From positions 265,100-329,099 of the forward strand of contig NZ_AWNK01000005.1 in assembly GCF_000469585.1 (NCBI RefSeq): a DNA stretch of 64,000 bases, read 5' to 3'. Positions 15,443 through 24,081 of this stretch are shown in pieces. A program made the translations under genes and the position numbers. This DNA comes from Chrysiogenes arsenatis DSM 11915 (GTDB taxonomy: Bacteria > Chrysiogenota > Chrysiogenetes > Chrysiogenales > Chrysiogenaceae). A model generated the notes under the pieces. It saw nothing but the letters and a program-made list of their open reading frames with translations, did not search any database and was not told the DNA's origin. Within the stretch, counting starts at the first letter, position 1. Every line of letters starts with the position of its first letter.

Positions 15443-17797
15443 TCATTGCTCCGTCCGTCCCTGATAGACGCGGGGGATAAACACGAGCGCAACCACCAGC
15501 GCGCTACTGACACCGAGCAAGACGGTGATCCCGATGGAGTTCAGTGCCGGATGTTCGGCCAACGCGAGTGCTCCCAATCCCGCAAGGGTCGTGAATCCTG
15601 AAGCCAGAACCGCTTTTGAGACCGAAAAAGCATATCCTTCACTCACCTGGCAAACCATGTAGATGCCATAGTCCACGGCGAGCCCTAAAACTAGCGCGGC
15701 GGCTACGATATTCATCGCGTTACAGGCCATGCCGACGTATCCCATGATGCCGAACATGCACACCGTTCCGCTGAGGGCAGGGAGAAGGGCGTAGAGCGCT
15801 TTGGATACTCGGCGAAACAGGAGCAACAGCATCACAGCGATCATGACGAGGGCAGAAGCAAAGAATCGGATAAAGTCAGACTGAATGGCCTCGCCCACTT
15901 GCTCGGCAAGCTGCGCTTGCGACAGAAACGTCAGTTGAGGGAGTGTTTCGCTCAACTCAATAAAGGTAGCACGGAGCTGTGCGGTATCGGGAGCGAAGGT
16001 CAACACGCGCCAATCACCGTCGCTTGGCAGCAAAAACGGGGCTGCCAGCTCTGCAAGCTCATGGGTGGCGCTCTGCTGCACGTCTATGACTGGCGGTAGC
16101 GCTTGGGTCGTTTGCACAAAAGGGGCGAAGGCGTTAGCCGAAAAGCCGACTTCGCGGGCGTGGCGTTGCAGCCATCCCAGAATTTCTTGCCCTTTACTCC
16201 CCTGCCAGAACATTACCCATGCCTGACGATTTTCTTGCTGAAGCAAAGTCGACGGGAGGAGTGAGCTCAGTGTCATCAGCGGTAATTCCGGTACGGCTAG
16301 CACGAACTGCTCACTCAGGGAGAGTGCCGTATCGAGCGAAGTCGTTTCATCGGTCAAGATCATCGCGCGGTCACGGGTGTTACCCCAGACCGTGCGGAAA
16401 TCGGCTTCCGCCTGCTGAATATCGGCATCGGCATAATTGAGTGCTTGTAGTGAGCCATCAATATTCACGCGTAACACGCCCGGTACGAGCAGCAGCATAC
16501 TGAGAATCCATACGGTAAACAAGAGCGTGCGCCTCTTGCCGGTGGATGCACTTTGCGCGGGTAAGACGGGAGTGGGTGTCGTTGACGGTGGCGTGATGAG
16601 ATGCGGGAGAATGACGAGCGAAAAAAGCGTGCCGCATAGAATACCAACCACGGCAAGTAACGCGAGTTGTTGCTGTCCCGGCAATGACGAAAAGAAGAGC
16701 ACCGCAAATGCGGCCAGTGTTGTGGCGGAACCAAAGAGTACAGGGCGGGAAACAGCGTTGATAACCTGTCTTGGCGGAATATCAGCGTTGTTACGCAGGG
16801 CAAAGTAGACGTGCAGCGCGCTGTCAATCGCAATCCCGATCAAGACGGCACCAAATCCGAGCGCGATGGCGGATGGTGTTGGTACCAACAGTGCAAGAGC
16901 CGCGACGCCTGCGAGTAGCGCGACGAGTGGCGTCAGGAGTGTGAACAGGGCTTGCTTTTGCCGGATGACGACAAAGAAAATAACCCCCATCGCCAACAGC
17001 GAGAGGGTAAAGGTGAACTTTAGGTCATGTTGAATGGCGCTGGCGTTGGCTCTGGTATGGTGGTAGGGGCTGACAACCGTCGCCGAAACCCCGTGCGGCA
17101 GAGCGTCAAGAGCACGTTCGAGCGTTGTCAGTACGTCACTACCGCGCTCGGCGTCGGTAATGGCAACATCACTGCTGACAATCAGTAAAAGATGTTGCCC
17201 GTCGTGGCTGAGCAGTCTGCCTTCCACTATGTCAGTATTGGGCAACACGTTGAGCGAAGTCATGCTTTTGAGGATGATTTCGTGCAAGCTAAGGGGATCG
17301 ACACGCACAGTTGATTTCATGCTGTGCGCGGCGGGGCCAAGCAGCGCTTGGTACTGTTGCTGCAGGGTGGCGGCAACCGTGGCTTCGTCCAGAGACGCCC
17401 CCCACGCAGACAACGCGGATGAGCGGAGCAGGTTGGGGAGATTATTGCGCACATACGGCAGTAGCGTAGCCGTAAAGAGCGATTCGCCACCTTGCATCGC
17501 GACGGTCAAATGGGAAGACGCCAGTGTTTGTGTCACGTGATCGGCGGCCTGAAACAGAAGCTGGCGTTCACTGGCATGCAGTGAAATGAAAATCTTGCGT
17601 GCCAACGGTGATTCGGCCAACAGGGCAAAGTTGGTCGCGTCGAGCGCCTCGGAGCGGGGCACCAAAGCCGAAGCATTGGTTTGGGGTTGAATCTGCAGCG
17701 CAGCATATCCCGCCATACTCACCCCCAACAGGAAAAGCAACGCAAGGAACCTTTTGCGGTATTCAAAATACGCATAGAGTGCGCCAAAGAATGTCAT
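15443..17797 (-). CDS. MMPL/RND-family exporter (ApeM-like)
   Basis: A 784-residue integral membrane protein with two repeats, each an N-terminal transmembrane helix, a large periplasmic loop and a bundle of about five helices. Helix groups are visible around residues 15-35, 235-390, 420-440 and 625-780. The family moves lipids or hydrophobic pigments out of the inner membrane. It lies 1 base after the LolA-like gene, the same pairing as in APE loci, where the two are believed to carry the polyene lipid to the outer membrane. The start is set at 17797 (MTFFGALYAYFEYRKRF); earlier codons fall in the upstream gene. Confidence 0.85.
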   Translation of the reverse strand: MTFFGALYAYFEYRKRFLALLFLLGVSMAGYAALQIQPQTNASALVPRSEALDATNFALLAESPLARKIFISLHASERQLLFQAADHVTQTLASSHLTVAMQGGESLFTATLLPYVRNNLPNLLRSSALSAWGASLDEATVAATLQQQYQALLGPAAHSMKSTVRVDPLSLHEIILKSMTSLNVLPNTDIVEGRLLSHDGQHLLLIVSSDVAITDAERGSDVLTTLERALDALPHGVSATVVSPYHHTRANASAIQHDLKFTFTLSLLAMGVIFFVVIRQKQALFTLLTPLVALLAGVAALALLVPTPSAIALGFGAVLIGIAIDSALHVYFALRNNADIPPRQVINAVSRPVLFGSATTLAAFAVLFFSSLPGQQQLALLAVVGILCGTLFSLVILPHLITPPSTTPTPVLPAQSASTGKRRTLLFTVWILSMLLLVPGVLRVNIDGSLQALNYADADIQQAEADFRTVWGNTRDRAMILTDETTSLDTALSLSEQFVLAVPELPLMTLSSLLPSTLLQQENRQAWVMFWQGSKGQEILGWLQRHAREVGFSANAFAPFVQTTQALPPVIDVQQSATHELAELAAPFLLPSDGDWRVLTFAPDTAQLRATFIELSETLPQLTFLSQAQLAEQVGEAIQSDFIRFFASALVMIAVMLLLLFRRVSKALYALLPALSGTVCMFGIMGYVGMACNAMNIVAAALVLGLAVDYGIYMVCQVSEGYAFSVSKAVLASGFTTLAGLGALALAEHPALNSIGITVLLGVSSALVVALVFIPRVYQGRTEQ

Positions 17798-17798
17798 G

Positions 17799-18446
17799 CT
17801 ATTCCACTTCTCTCTGCCGAAAGATACCCTGCTGCAATGCGCTGTTGAGAACGGTGTCATGATACACCACGCGCGTGGAATCGCCATCGGCATCAAGGAG
17901 GGTCATCTCGGCGAGTGACCTATTCCCTTCGGCAAAAATCACCGTGATTGATGTGATATTTGATGGATCCGCGCGGCGCGGTGTGAGGTGCAATATTGCG
18001 GGGTGTGACTGGCGGATGGCGATGGTGTATTGCTTTTGTATTTGGGCATAGTCGCCACGGAACCATATCAGGAGCTGCTGCGCTACCATCTGCCGCATAG
18101 GGTCGGTTTCACTCTGGAAGTTTTCCGGAGGGGTAACGTCATCATTCCATTTCACCCCCTGTTGACCGCAAAGGGCAAATCCCACGGCATGAGGATGGGT
18201 CAGTTCCCAGCGGATACAGTCGGGTTGTTGATAGTTGATAGTTCCGGAGGAGCGGACAGTATGCTCAAACAGTGAGAGTTTTTTTTCCTGCGTAAAGGCG
18301 CTCGTCAGTGTCGAAATTTCACCAGCGAGCAGGCGTAATTCCTGGAACAGGGGCGGCTCTGTTGCTACCACAGGGGTGGCGACAGATACGACAATCAAAA
18401 ATATGCGAAAATATTTTCGCAAGTATACTTTTAGCGGAGTGCTCAT
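17799..18446 (-). CDS. LolA-like outer-membrane lipid carrier (ApeL-like)
   Basis: A 215-residue periplasmic protein with an N-terminal signal segment (VYLRKYFRIFLIVVSVATPVVA), then the LolA pattern: SAFTQEKKLSLFEHTVRSSGTINY, followed by a Trp-containing strand (DCIRWELTHP). LolA-type proteins shield a hydrophobic cargo while it crosses the periplasm. It overlaps the dehydratase gene by 4 nt and precedes the MMPL exporter by 1 base, which argues for a shared transport job. Confidence 0.83.
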   Translation of the reverse strand: MSTPLKVYLRKYFRIFLIVVSVATPVVATEPPLFQELRLLAGEISTLTSAFTQEKKLSLFEHTVRSSGTINYQQPDCIRWELTHPHAVGFALCGQQGVKWNDDVTPPENFQSETDPMRQMVAQQLLIWFRGDYAQIQKQYTIAIRQSHPAILHLTPRRADPSNITSITVIFAEGNRSLAEMTLLDADGDSTRVVYHDTVLNSALQQGIFRQREVE

Positions 18447-18868
18447 CGGGGAATCCACAGTTTAAGCGTTCCACTCGCGTAAATCGTTTCCAAATGCGAC
18501 ACTGTGCCGGTTGCCACAATAAAGCCGTCAAACGCGCCGGTGATATCAACCGCAATCCGCAGCGTATCGCCCACCACCGGCAAGGTATAAATATTCGCCT
18601 GACGCATCCCGACAAGATACCCTGCGGAAACCGATTTTCCCTGTAGCGTATCAAAATATCCGCGCACCGCGGCATAGGTTTGCGCCATCATTTCCAGTAA
18701 CGCGCTCGCCTGCAACGCTCCCTGCGCGTCAAGAAAAAGATTGTCGGCCGTGAGTGTGGCGTTGGCAGCTCCGGATGTGGCGCTGCATTCGGTAATGGCA
18801 TCAATCAACAACATTGGCTTGCGGTGTGGCACAAAGGCAGCGGCGTCTTGTGGCAAATCAAAACTCAT
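18443..18868 (-). CDS. Hot-dog 3-hydroxyacyl-ACP dehydratase (ApeP-like)
   Basis: About 141 residues. FVPHRKPMLLIDAI is the start signature of the FabZ-like group, which includes ApeP, and ALLEMMAQTYAAVRGYF contains the acidic helix residue. It is a second dehydratase next to the ApeI-like one; in E. coli the two differ in the chain stage they serve. Two ATGs are close together. GGAG lies 6 bases before the second (18868), so I prefer it over 18880. Confidence 0.8.
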   Translation of the reverse strand: MSFDLPQDAAAFVPHRKPMLLIDAITECSATSGAANATLTADNLFLDAQGALQASALLEMMAQTYAAVRGYFDTLQGKSVSAGYLVGMRQANIYTLPVVGDTLRIAVDITGAFDGFIVATGTVSHLETIYASGTLKLWIPR

Positions 18869-18886
18869 GTGTGGCTCCATGCCGTT

Positions 18887-20476
18887 TTAGGCGTTGGTGT
18901 ACGGCTCCAGCGAGTCAAAGAGCTGGCTTGAAAAAAGTAGTTTGCGGAAACGTGTCAGGTCGTCATGGAAAATACGGGTGTTATCATAGACGTGAAATTC
19001 AGCGTTCAGCAGAGAATAGATTTTCCCTGTACCTCGCCCCAGCCCTTCGGCATTGCGGAACGAGAGCGCTTGCAAGACCGCCAGCACTTCCAGTGTCAGA
19101 ATATGCTTGGCATTACTTACCGATTTAAACGCTTTGCGCGCCGCAATGGTTCCCATACTGACGACATCCTGATTGGAAGCGTTGCAGGAGATGGAATGGA
19201 CGCTCACAGGGCCTGCGAGTTGGCGATTTTCGGCGGTCGTGGAGGTCGCCAAGTATTGCGCCCCCATAAATCCCATTGTCAAACCGACAGTACCCGGAAT
19301 AAGGTGTTCGGGAAGCCCTTCATTGATTTTCTTATCAAGATATTTATTGATGCGGCGCTCCGAAAGATTACACAGCGTTGCAATGGCAATGGCCAGTGAG
19401 TCCATGGCAAAACCGATATTTTGACCGTGGAAGTTGCCACCATGAATGATTTTCCGTTTGGCGGGGATGATGATCGGGTTGTCATTCGAAGAGTTGGCTT
19501 CGATGGTGATCACTCTCTCGGCGTAATCCAACGCTTCGGCCACGGGCGAAAGCACCTGCGGCGTGCAGCGAACCGAATACACGTCCTGCACGTTGATGCT
19601 GGTTTCGTAAACGACTCCGTCTTTTTGCTGTTCCCGTACCCGGCTGTGAACATCTTCACGCAGCGTAATGTTCCCTGAACCAGTATACAGACTCCGGATC
19701 ACAGCGGCCACGGCTTGCTGGCCATCGTGTGGTTTGACGAAGTGGAGATCAGCGTCAAAGGCATCGTCAATGCCGCCAAATATTTCCAGCGAAAAGGCAC
19801 CGGTGACGCAGGCCAAATTGAAAAGCTTTCTGGCACCGAAAAGGGCAAACGCTGCCAGAGCGGTCATCGCACTGGTACCGTTGATCAGCGCGATTCCCTC
19901 TTTATACGAGAGTTTAAGTGGAGTGATGCCGAGTTCATGAAAAACATCCGCCGTCGTGCGCAGTTGGTTCTTATAGTAGACGTTCCCTTCGCCAATAATC
20001 GGGAGTGCCATGTGTGAAAGGTGGATCAGATCGCCCGATGCCCCCACGCTGCCGCACTCCGGAATATATGGCGCAATGCCGTGGTTAATCATGTCGCGCA
20101 TAAAGGTGAGGAGTTCCAGACGCACACCGCTGTACCCTTTGGCAAGGGTATTGAGGCGGATGGCAACGACCGCTAACGCGATATACGGCTTCAGGGGATC
20201 GCCCAGTCCGGCGGCGTGACTACGGATGAGATTGGCCTGGAGCGCTTCAATCTGGTTATCTTCGATGATCTGGTTGCACATCGGGCCGAATGAGGTATTC
20301 ACCCCGTAGATAATTTTGCGGGCGGTAATTTCTTCTTCCAGGAAGGTTCGGCTGGCGACGCAAGCTTGCAAGGCGGTTTCGCAGAGTGTAACTTTTTTGT
20401 CGCCAATGCCAATAGCGACAATGTCGGCAATACTCAGCGTGTTGCCATTCAGCAGTGCGGTTGGTGCAGTGATCAT
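18887..20476 (-). CDS. Aromatic amino acid ammonia-lyase (HAL/TAL family)
   Basis: A 529-residue lyase using the self-made MIO cofactor; Ala146-Ser147-Gly148 in GSVGASGDLIHLSHMAL are its precursor. YGVNTSFGPMCNQI has Ser where most members have Gly (YGVNTGFGP). The region before NLIRSHAAG resembles flavobacterial tyrosine ammonia-lyase (GFGPMA type) more than histidine lyases. The likely product is 4-coumarate from tyrosine, which could prime the polyene as in flexirubin. The gene overlaps the acid ligase by 4 nt, supporting a make-then-activate pair. Histidine specificity cannot be excluded without assay, but no other hut gene is present. Confidence 0.85.
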   Translation of the reverse strand: MITAPTALLNGNTLSIADIVAIGIGDKKVTLCETALQACVASRTFLEEEITARKIIYGVNTSFGPMCNQIIEDNQIEALQANLIRSHAAGLGDPLKPYIALAVVAIRLNTLAKGYSGVRLELLTFMRDMINHGIAPYIPECGSVGASGDLIHLSHMALPIIGEGNVYYKNQLRTTADVFHELGITPLKLSYKEGIALINGTSAMTALAAFALFGARKLFNLACVTGAFSLEIFGGIDDAFDADLHFVKPHDGQQAVAAVIRSLYTGSGNITLREDVHSRVREQQKDGVVYETSINVQDVYSVRCTPQVLSPVAEALDYAERVITIEANSSNDNPIIIPAKRKIIHGGNFHGQNIGFAMDSLAIAIATLCNLSERRINKYLDKKINEGLPEHLIPGTVGLTMGFMGAQYLATSTTAENRQLAGPVSVHSISCNASNQDVVSMGTIAARKAFKSVSNAKHILTLEVLAVLQALSFRNAEGLGRGTGKIYSLLNAEFHVYDNTRIFHDDLTRFRKLLFSSQLFDSLEPYTNA

Positions 20477-21798
20477 GGTTGGTGTTCCTTCTCTTTCGTA
20501 GTGCGATAATCAAAAAACGTGATTTTTTTCCTTTTTCCGGGTGGATGCATCTTTTGCTCTAGCTCGGCACATGGTACGCGGCAAACTTCCGGAGTAAAGC
20601 GGAGTGCTGCCGAAAGGTGCTGCGCCACCTGTTGCGGGGTGAGATCGTCGCGCATCGTGGAATACAAGACGCAAAGTCGATCCGAGAGTTGACTCTCTTC
20701 GTACACTTCAAGGCAGAAGTTTTCGATACCGGCGAGCGATTGCAGCAGAGCCAGAACCGCTGAGGGGTACACGGAGGTTCCTTTGACTTTCATCCGCTGC
20801 GATTTGCGGCCAAGCACGGGACTGAGGCGCGGCGAGGTGCGCCCGCAGGGGCAGGGTTCATCAATGATGTACGCAATGTCGCCAGTTTGGTAGCGCAAAA
20901 GCGGCATGCCGCGAACCTGTAATGGCGTCACGACGACTTCTCCTGGCACGCCAGAAGGAAGCGGCTCGCCCTGTTCATTGAGAATTTCCACGGCGATGAG
21001 CTCGGTATTGATGTGTCCTCCACAGCCATGAAGGCAGTCGGTGAACGCGGTTGCCATTTCGGTGCTGGCGTAGGTGCCGAAGACGGGGGCGTTCCAGAGT
21101 TCGCTTAGGCGCGAAGCCAAAGGGAGGAGCGACAGGTCACTGGCGCGAACCGGCTCGCCAATGCAGATAAACCCTTTTATATTAAGACTTGCTGGATTGA
21201 TATTTTCTGCCAGCAACCGTTTGCCAAGTTCGGCGATCAGCGAGGGTACGCCGATGATATAGTCCGGTCGATACTGCTTAACCAGCTGTACAAGGTGGCC
21301 AGTGTTGCTCGAGCCGCCACGGAGAGCGGTGGCACCAATTTTTTGTGCGCCAAGATAGTAAGCGAGTCCAGCCATAAAGCAGCGTTCAATAGCAACAGCG
21401 ACTAAAACACGATCATTCGCGCTGATATTCAAACGCTGAAAGGTAAGGGCTTCGTTAAAGGCGAGCCGCTCAAGATCGTGTGCCGTCAACGGTATTGTAA
21501 CCGGTGTGCCGGTTGTTCCTGAGGTCTGACAAATATCGATGATATCACTCTCTGGACAACACCAGAACGCCGAGGGATTAGCTTCGATATCCTGCTTGCT
21601 CGTCAGTGGTAATGCACTCAACTGCGCGAGCGTAAGGTGAGAGAGAGCCGTATCCGAAAGCACACTCAGTACCGATCGGTAATATGGAGAAATCTCGCGC
21701 AGATAACGCACGTGTTCGCACACCAGTTGTTGCTGTGTTGCCATAATTTCGGCGGGCGTAGCGAATTCCCTTTCACTGGCTTCCTGAAGGTTAAACAT
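20473..21798 (-). CDS. Phenylacetate-CoA-ligase-like adenylate-forming enzyme (ApeH-like)
   Basis: A 441-residue member of the PaaK/adenylate-forming superfamily. The P-loop-like motif QTSGTTGTPV binds ATP, YASTEMATA is the A5 region, and YQTGDIAYI the A7/A8 hinge. CPCGRTSPRL is typical of PaaK relatives. It would activate an aromatic acid (4-coumarate or hydroxybenzoate) and pass it to the ACP as the polyene starter. It overlaps the ammonia-lyase by 4 nt. The ATG at 21807 is an alternative start. Confidence 0.82.
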   Translation of the reverse strand: MFNLQEASEREFATPAEIMATQQQLVCEHVRYLREISPYYRSVLSVLSDTALSHLTLAQLSALPLTSKQDIEANPSAFWCCPESDIIDICQTSGTTGTPVTIPLTAHDLERLAFNEALTFQRLNISANDRVLVAVAIERCFMAGLAYYLGAQKIGATALRGGSSNTGHLVQLVKQYRPDYIIGVPSLIAELGKRLLAENINPASLNIKGFICIGEPVRASDLSLLPLASRLSELWNAPVFGTYASTEMATAFTDCLHGCGGHINTELIAVEILNEQGEPLPSGVPGEVVVTPLQVRGMPLLRYQTGDIAYIIDEPCPCGRTSPRLSPVLGRKSQRMKVKGTSVYPSAVLALLQSLAGIENFCLEVYEESQLSDRLCVLYSTMRDDLTPQQVAQHLSAALRFTPEVCRVPCAELEQKMHPPGKRKKITFFDYRTTKEKEHQP

Positions 21799-22594
21799 AG
21801 CTCTCACCTAGTCGCATCTCCATAATCATCTCCTGCATGGCAGACTTTGCGGCACGCTTCATGTCACGATGATTCGCAAAATCTTCTGGATGTAGAGGTG
21901 GTAACGTCGCCATTCGCACTGTTGACGGAGCCAACCAGTGACGCTTGGGAGGCAATAACGTATCCGTTCCGGTCAGACACAGGGGGATAATTGGGCAATC
22001 TACCGCTTTGGCAAGCTGAAAGGCGCCAGAATAAAAGCGTTGTAACTCACCAGTGCGACTGCGATGCCCTTCAGGGAAAAACAGCACATGACCACCATGT
22101 GCAATGACGGTGCGGGCGTGCGTTAAACACTCGTCAAATGACATTCTTTCGACATCCATGTATCCGGCGAGACGCATAAAAAACGCATACCAAGGCATTT
22201 TAAAGGGCCACGATCTCACAGCAAAGGTGATGTCGCTGCACGGCAACATTGCCATGCAGTAGGTGTCAAAAAATGACAGATGATTCACCACAATAATCGA
22301 GGGGGTATCAAAAACATTTTTCTCAGGAAAAATTCGTTTAAAACTGACAAACGGCGAAACAACTGCCATCCACCCCTTACCATACAACCATACACAGAGT
22401 CGCATTACTTTGGCATTACTCCAGAGCGTGCACCCTTTCAGCAGTGCAAAAGCGGCAGGGAAACAGACAATACTCAAGAGTGTCCACATCACTAAAAGTG
22501 GGTAGACAGTACACGTCATGAGAATCATGGAGAGCGTAGGGTATTGAGACGCAGGGAGTGCTTGTTCATACGGCGCACTATCTTGTGTTTCCAT
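21791..22594 (-). CDS. PlsC-like 1-acylglycerol-phosphate acyltransferase family protein (ApeG-like)
   Basis: A 267-residue membrane acyltransferase. The acceptor motif NHLSFFD matches NHxxxxD and the substrate block FFPEGHRS matches EGxRS. Hydrophobic residues at ~22-52 anchor it. In an APE locus such an enzyme probably transfers the finished aryl-polyenoyl chain from ACP to a lipid or glycerol acceptor. It lies 6 bases downstream of the ACP gene. Confidence 0.83.
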   Translation of the reverse strand: METQDSAPYEQALPASQYPTLSMILMTCTVYPLLVMWTLLSIVCFPAAFALLKGCTLWSNAKVMRLCVWLYGKGWMAVVSPFVSFKRIFPEKNVFDTPSIIVVNHLSFFDTYCMAMLPCSDITFAVRSWPFKMPWYAFFMRLAGYMDVERMSFDECLTHARTVIAHGGHVLFFPEGHRSRTGELQRFYSGAFQLAKAVDCPIIPLCLTGTDTLLPPKRHWLAPSTVRMATLPPLHPEDFANHRDMKRAAKSAMQEMIMEMRLGESYV

Positions 22595-22600
22595 GGAGAA

Positions 22601-22855
22601 TTAACTCAGAGACGATTTTTTTTGAATAATAAACCGGTGAATATCTCCAAGAGTACGTATTTGGCGGACTTCTTCTTCATCGCGTATTTTAAACGAAAAA
22701 GCCTGCTCCAGCACGATAACCATATCGACCATATCTAAACTATCCAACCCGAGGTCATCAAAAATGCTTTGCTCTGGTGTCATCTGCGCCATGTCGAGTT
22801 CAAATTCTTTGGCTAAGGCTGCATTGACGATTTCAATGATCTCGATCTCGGTCAT
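22601..22855 (-). CDS. Acyl carrier protein
   Basis: An 84-residue acidic four-helix ACP. DDLGLDSLDMVDMV contains the Ser that takes the 4'-phosphopantetheine arm. It carries the starter and the growing polyene between the enzymes of this operon. Only one ACP is visible, whereas E. coli ape has two (ApeE and ApeF), so one may do both jobs or a second may be elsewhere. It overlaps the KS gene by 4 nt. No phosphopantetheinyl transferase gene is found in the window. Confidence 0.92.
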   Translation of the reverse strand: MTEIEIIEIVNAALAKEFELDMAQMTPEQSIFDDLGLDSLDMVDMVIVLEQAFSFKIRDEEEVRQIRTLGDIHRFIIQKKSSLS

Positions 22856-24081
22856 ACATATCTCCTAAAAATAAGTGTTGAATTCACACCGCCGAGGGCA
22901 AAGCCATTCTTGACGATGGTATTTATGCTTTTTGTTTCTATCCTTTGCACATAGGCAAGCTTTCCGCAGCGAGGATCTGGAAAACTCAAATTACGCGTAG
23001 GGATAATAGAACCGCTGCGCATCATTTCAAGCGAAACAATACTTTCAAGCGACCCGCTTGCTGCCATAGAATGACCTATATGACCTTTTAAACTACTGAC
23101 CAATACTTGGCTACCGAAAACAGAATAAATAGCCTGACTCTCCGCAATATCCCCCCACTCGGTTGCGGTCGCGTGTGCATTCACGTAGTCGATATCCGCT
23201 GGGAGTAATTGCGCTTCTTCTAATGCAAGGCGCATGCACGACTCAATCGAAGCAGGATCTGGATTCGCAATGCTGCCAGGGTCGCAGACATTTGCGAACC
23301 CCACTACTTCTGCAAGAATATCTGCACCCCGCCCAAGGGCACTTTCCAGCTCTTCGAGCAAAAGAATACCGGCGCCTTCAGAACAAACCACGCCATCACG
23401 ATCAGTATCGAAAGGGCGTGGTGTCATAGTCGAGGAATGGTTAAATCGCGTTGAAGCGGCATTGATCATATCAAATGTTCCGGCAGTGAGTGGGTGGAAT
23501 TCGTCCGCTCCACCACAGAGCATCCGCTTTTGTTTGCCAAGTGTAATCAGTTCATATCCATGACCGATAGCAAGGCATCCGGTAGCGCAGGCCGCGGAAG
23601 GAGCCAGCAGGCGACCGGAAAGCCCGAGCGCCTGTGAAACGTTCGCGGCACACGAATGGTTAGCGATTTGAAAAAAGAGGCTCGACTTCATCCGTTCTAA
23701 ACTATGGTCAGTAAAAAAATCCTGAAAAAAATCTTGTGTGGCCTGCGTGCTCCCGACCGTTGAGCCGATAGAAACACCGGTCAGTCCATCGTGGCATTCG
23801 CTGATATCCAACTTCGCATGCCGCAGCGCTTCTTGACTGGCGAGGAGTGCGTAGACAGACATAGGGGACATGGAACGGCGGTCTTTACGGGGAATCTGCT
23901 TTTCATCTATTCCCTTTACTTTTCCCACAACAAAAGAGCGCAACCCGCCAAGCTGGGTAAGGCTGTGATCGACTTCAATCGCGCTTCGCCCTTCGAAAAA
24001 GCCTGTCATAAGCTCTTTTACCGAATTACCAAAGGGCGAAATGGCACCATAGCCAGTAATAACGACACGCTTTAAAGGCAT
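22852..24081 (-). CDS. FabF-like beta-ketoacyl-ACP synthase
   Basis: A 409-residue complete KAS II-type enzyme starting MPLKRVVITGYGAISPFGN. Catalytic Cys in SAACATGCLAIG, His in NAHATATEWGD and His in KGHIGHSMAASG, with Gly-rich ALGGVNSTL at the end. It overlaps the oxidoreductase gene by 10 nt. As one of three Cys-active synthases in the operon it may start the chain by condensing the aryl starter with malonyl-ACP, as proposed for ApeR-type enzymes, or extend it. The longer frame up to 24243 is inside the upstream gene. Confidence 0.87.
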   Translation of the reverse strand: MPLKRVVITGYGAISPFGNSVKELMTGFFEGRSAIEVDHSLTQLGGLRSFVVGKVKGIDEKQIPRKDRRSMSPMSVYALLASQEALRHAKLDISECHDGLTGVSIGSTVGSTQATQDFFQDFFTDHSLERMKSSLFFQIANHSCAANVSQALGLSGRLLAPSAACATGCLAIGHGYELITLGKQKRMLCGGADEFHPLTAGTFDMINAASTRFNHSSTMTPRPFDTDRDGVVCSEGAGILLLEELESALGRGADILAEVVGFANVCDPGSIANPDPASIESCMRLALEEAQLLPADIDYVNAHATATEWGDIAESQAIYSVFGSQVLVSSLKGHIGHSMAASGSLESIVSLEMMRSGSIIPTRNLSFPDPRCGKLAYVQRIETKSINTIVKNGFALGGVNSTLIFRRYV

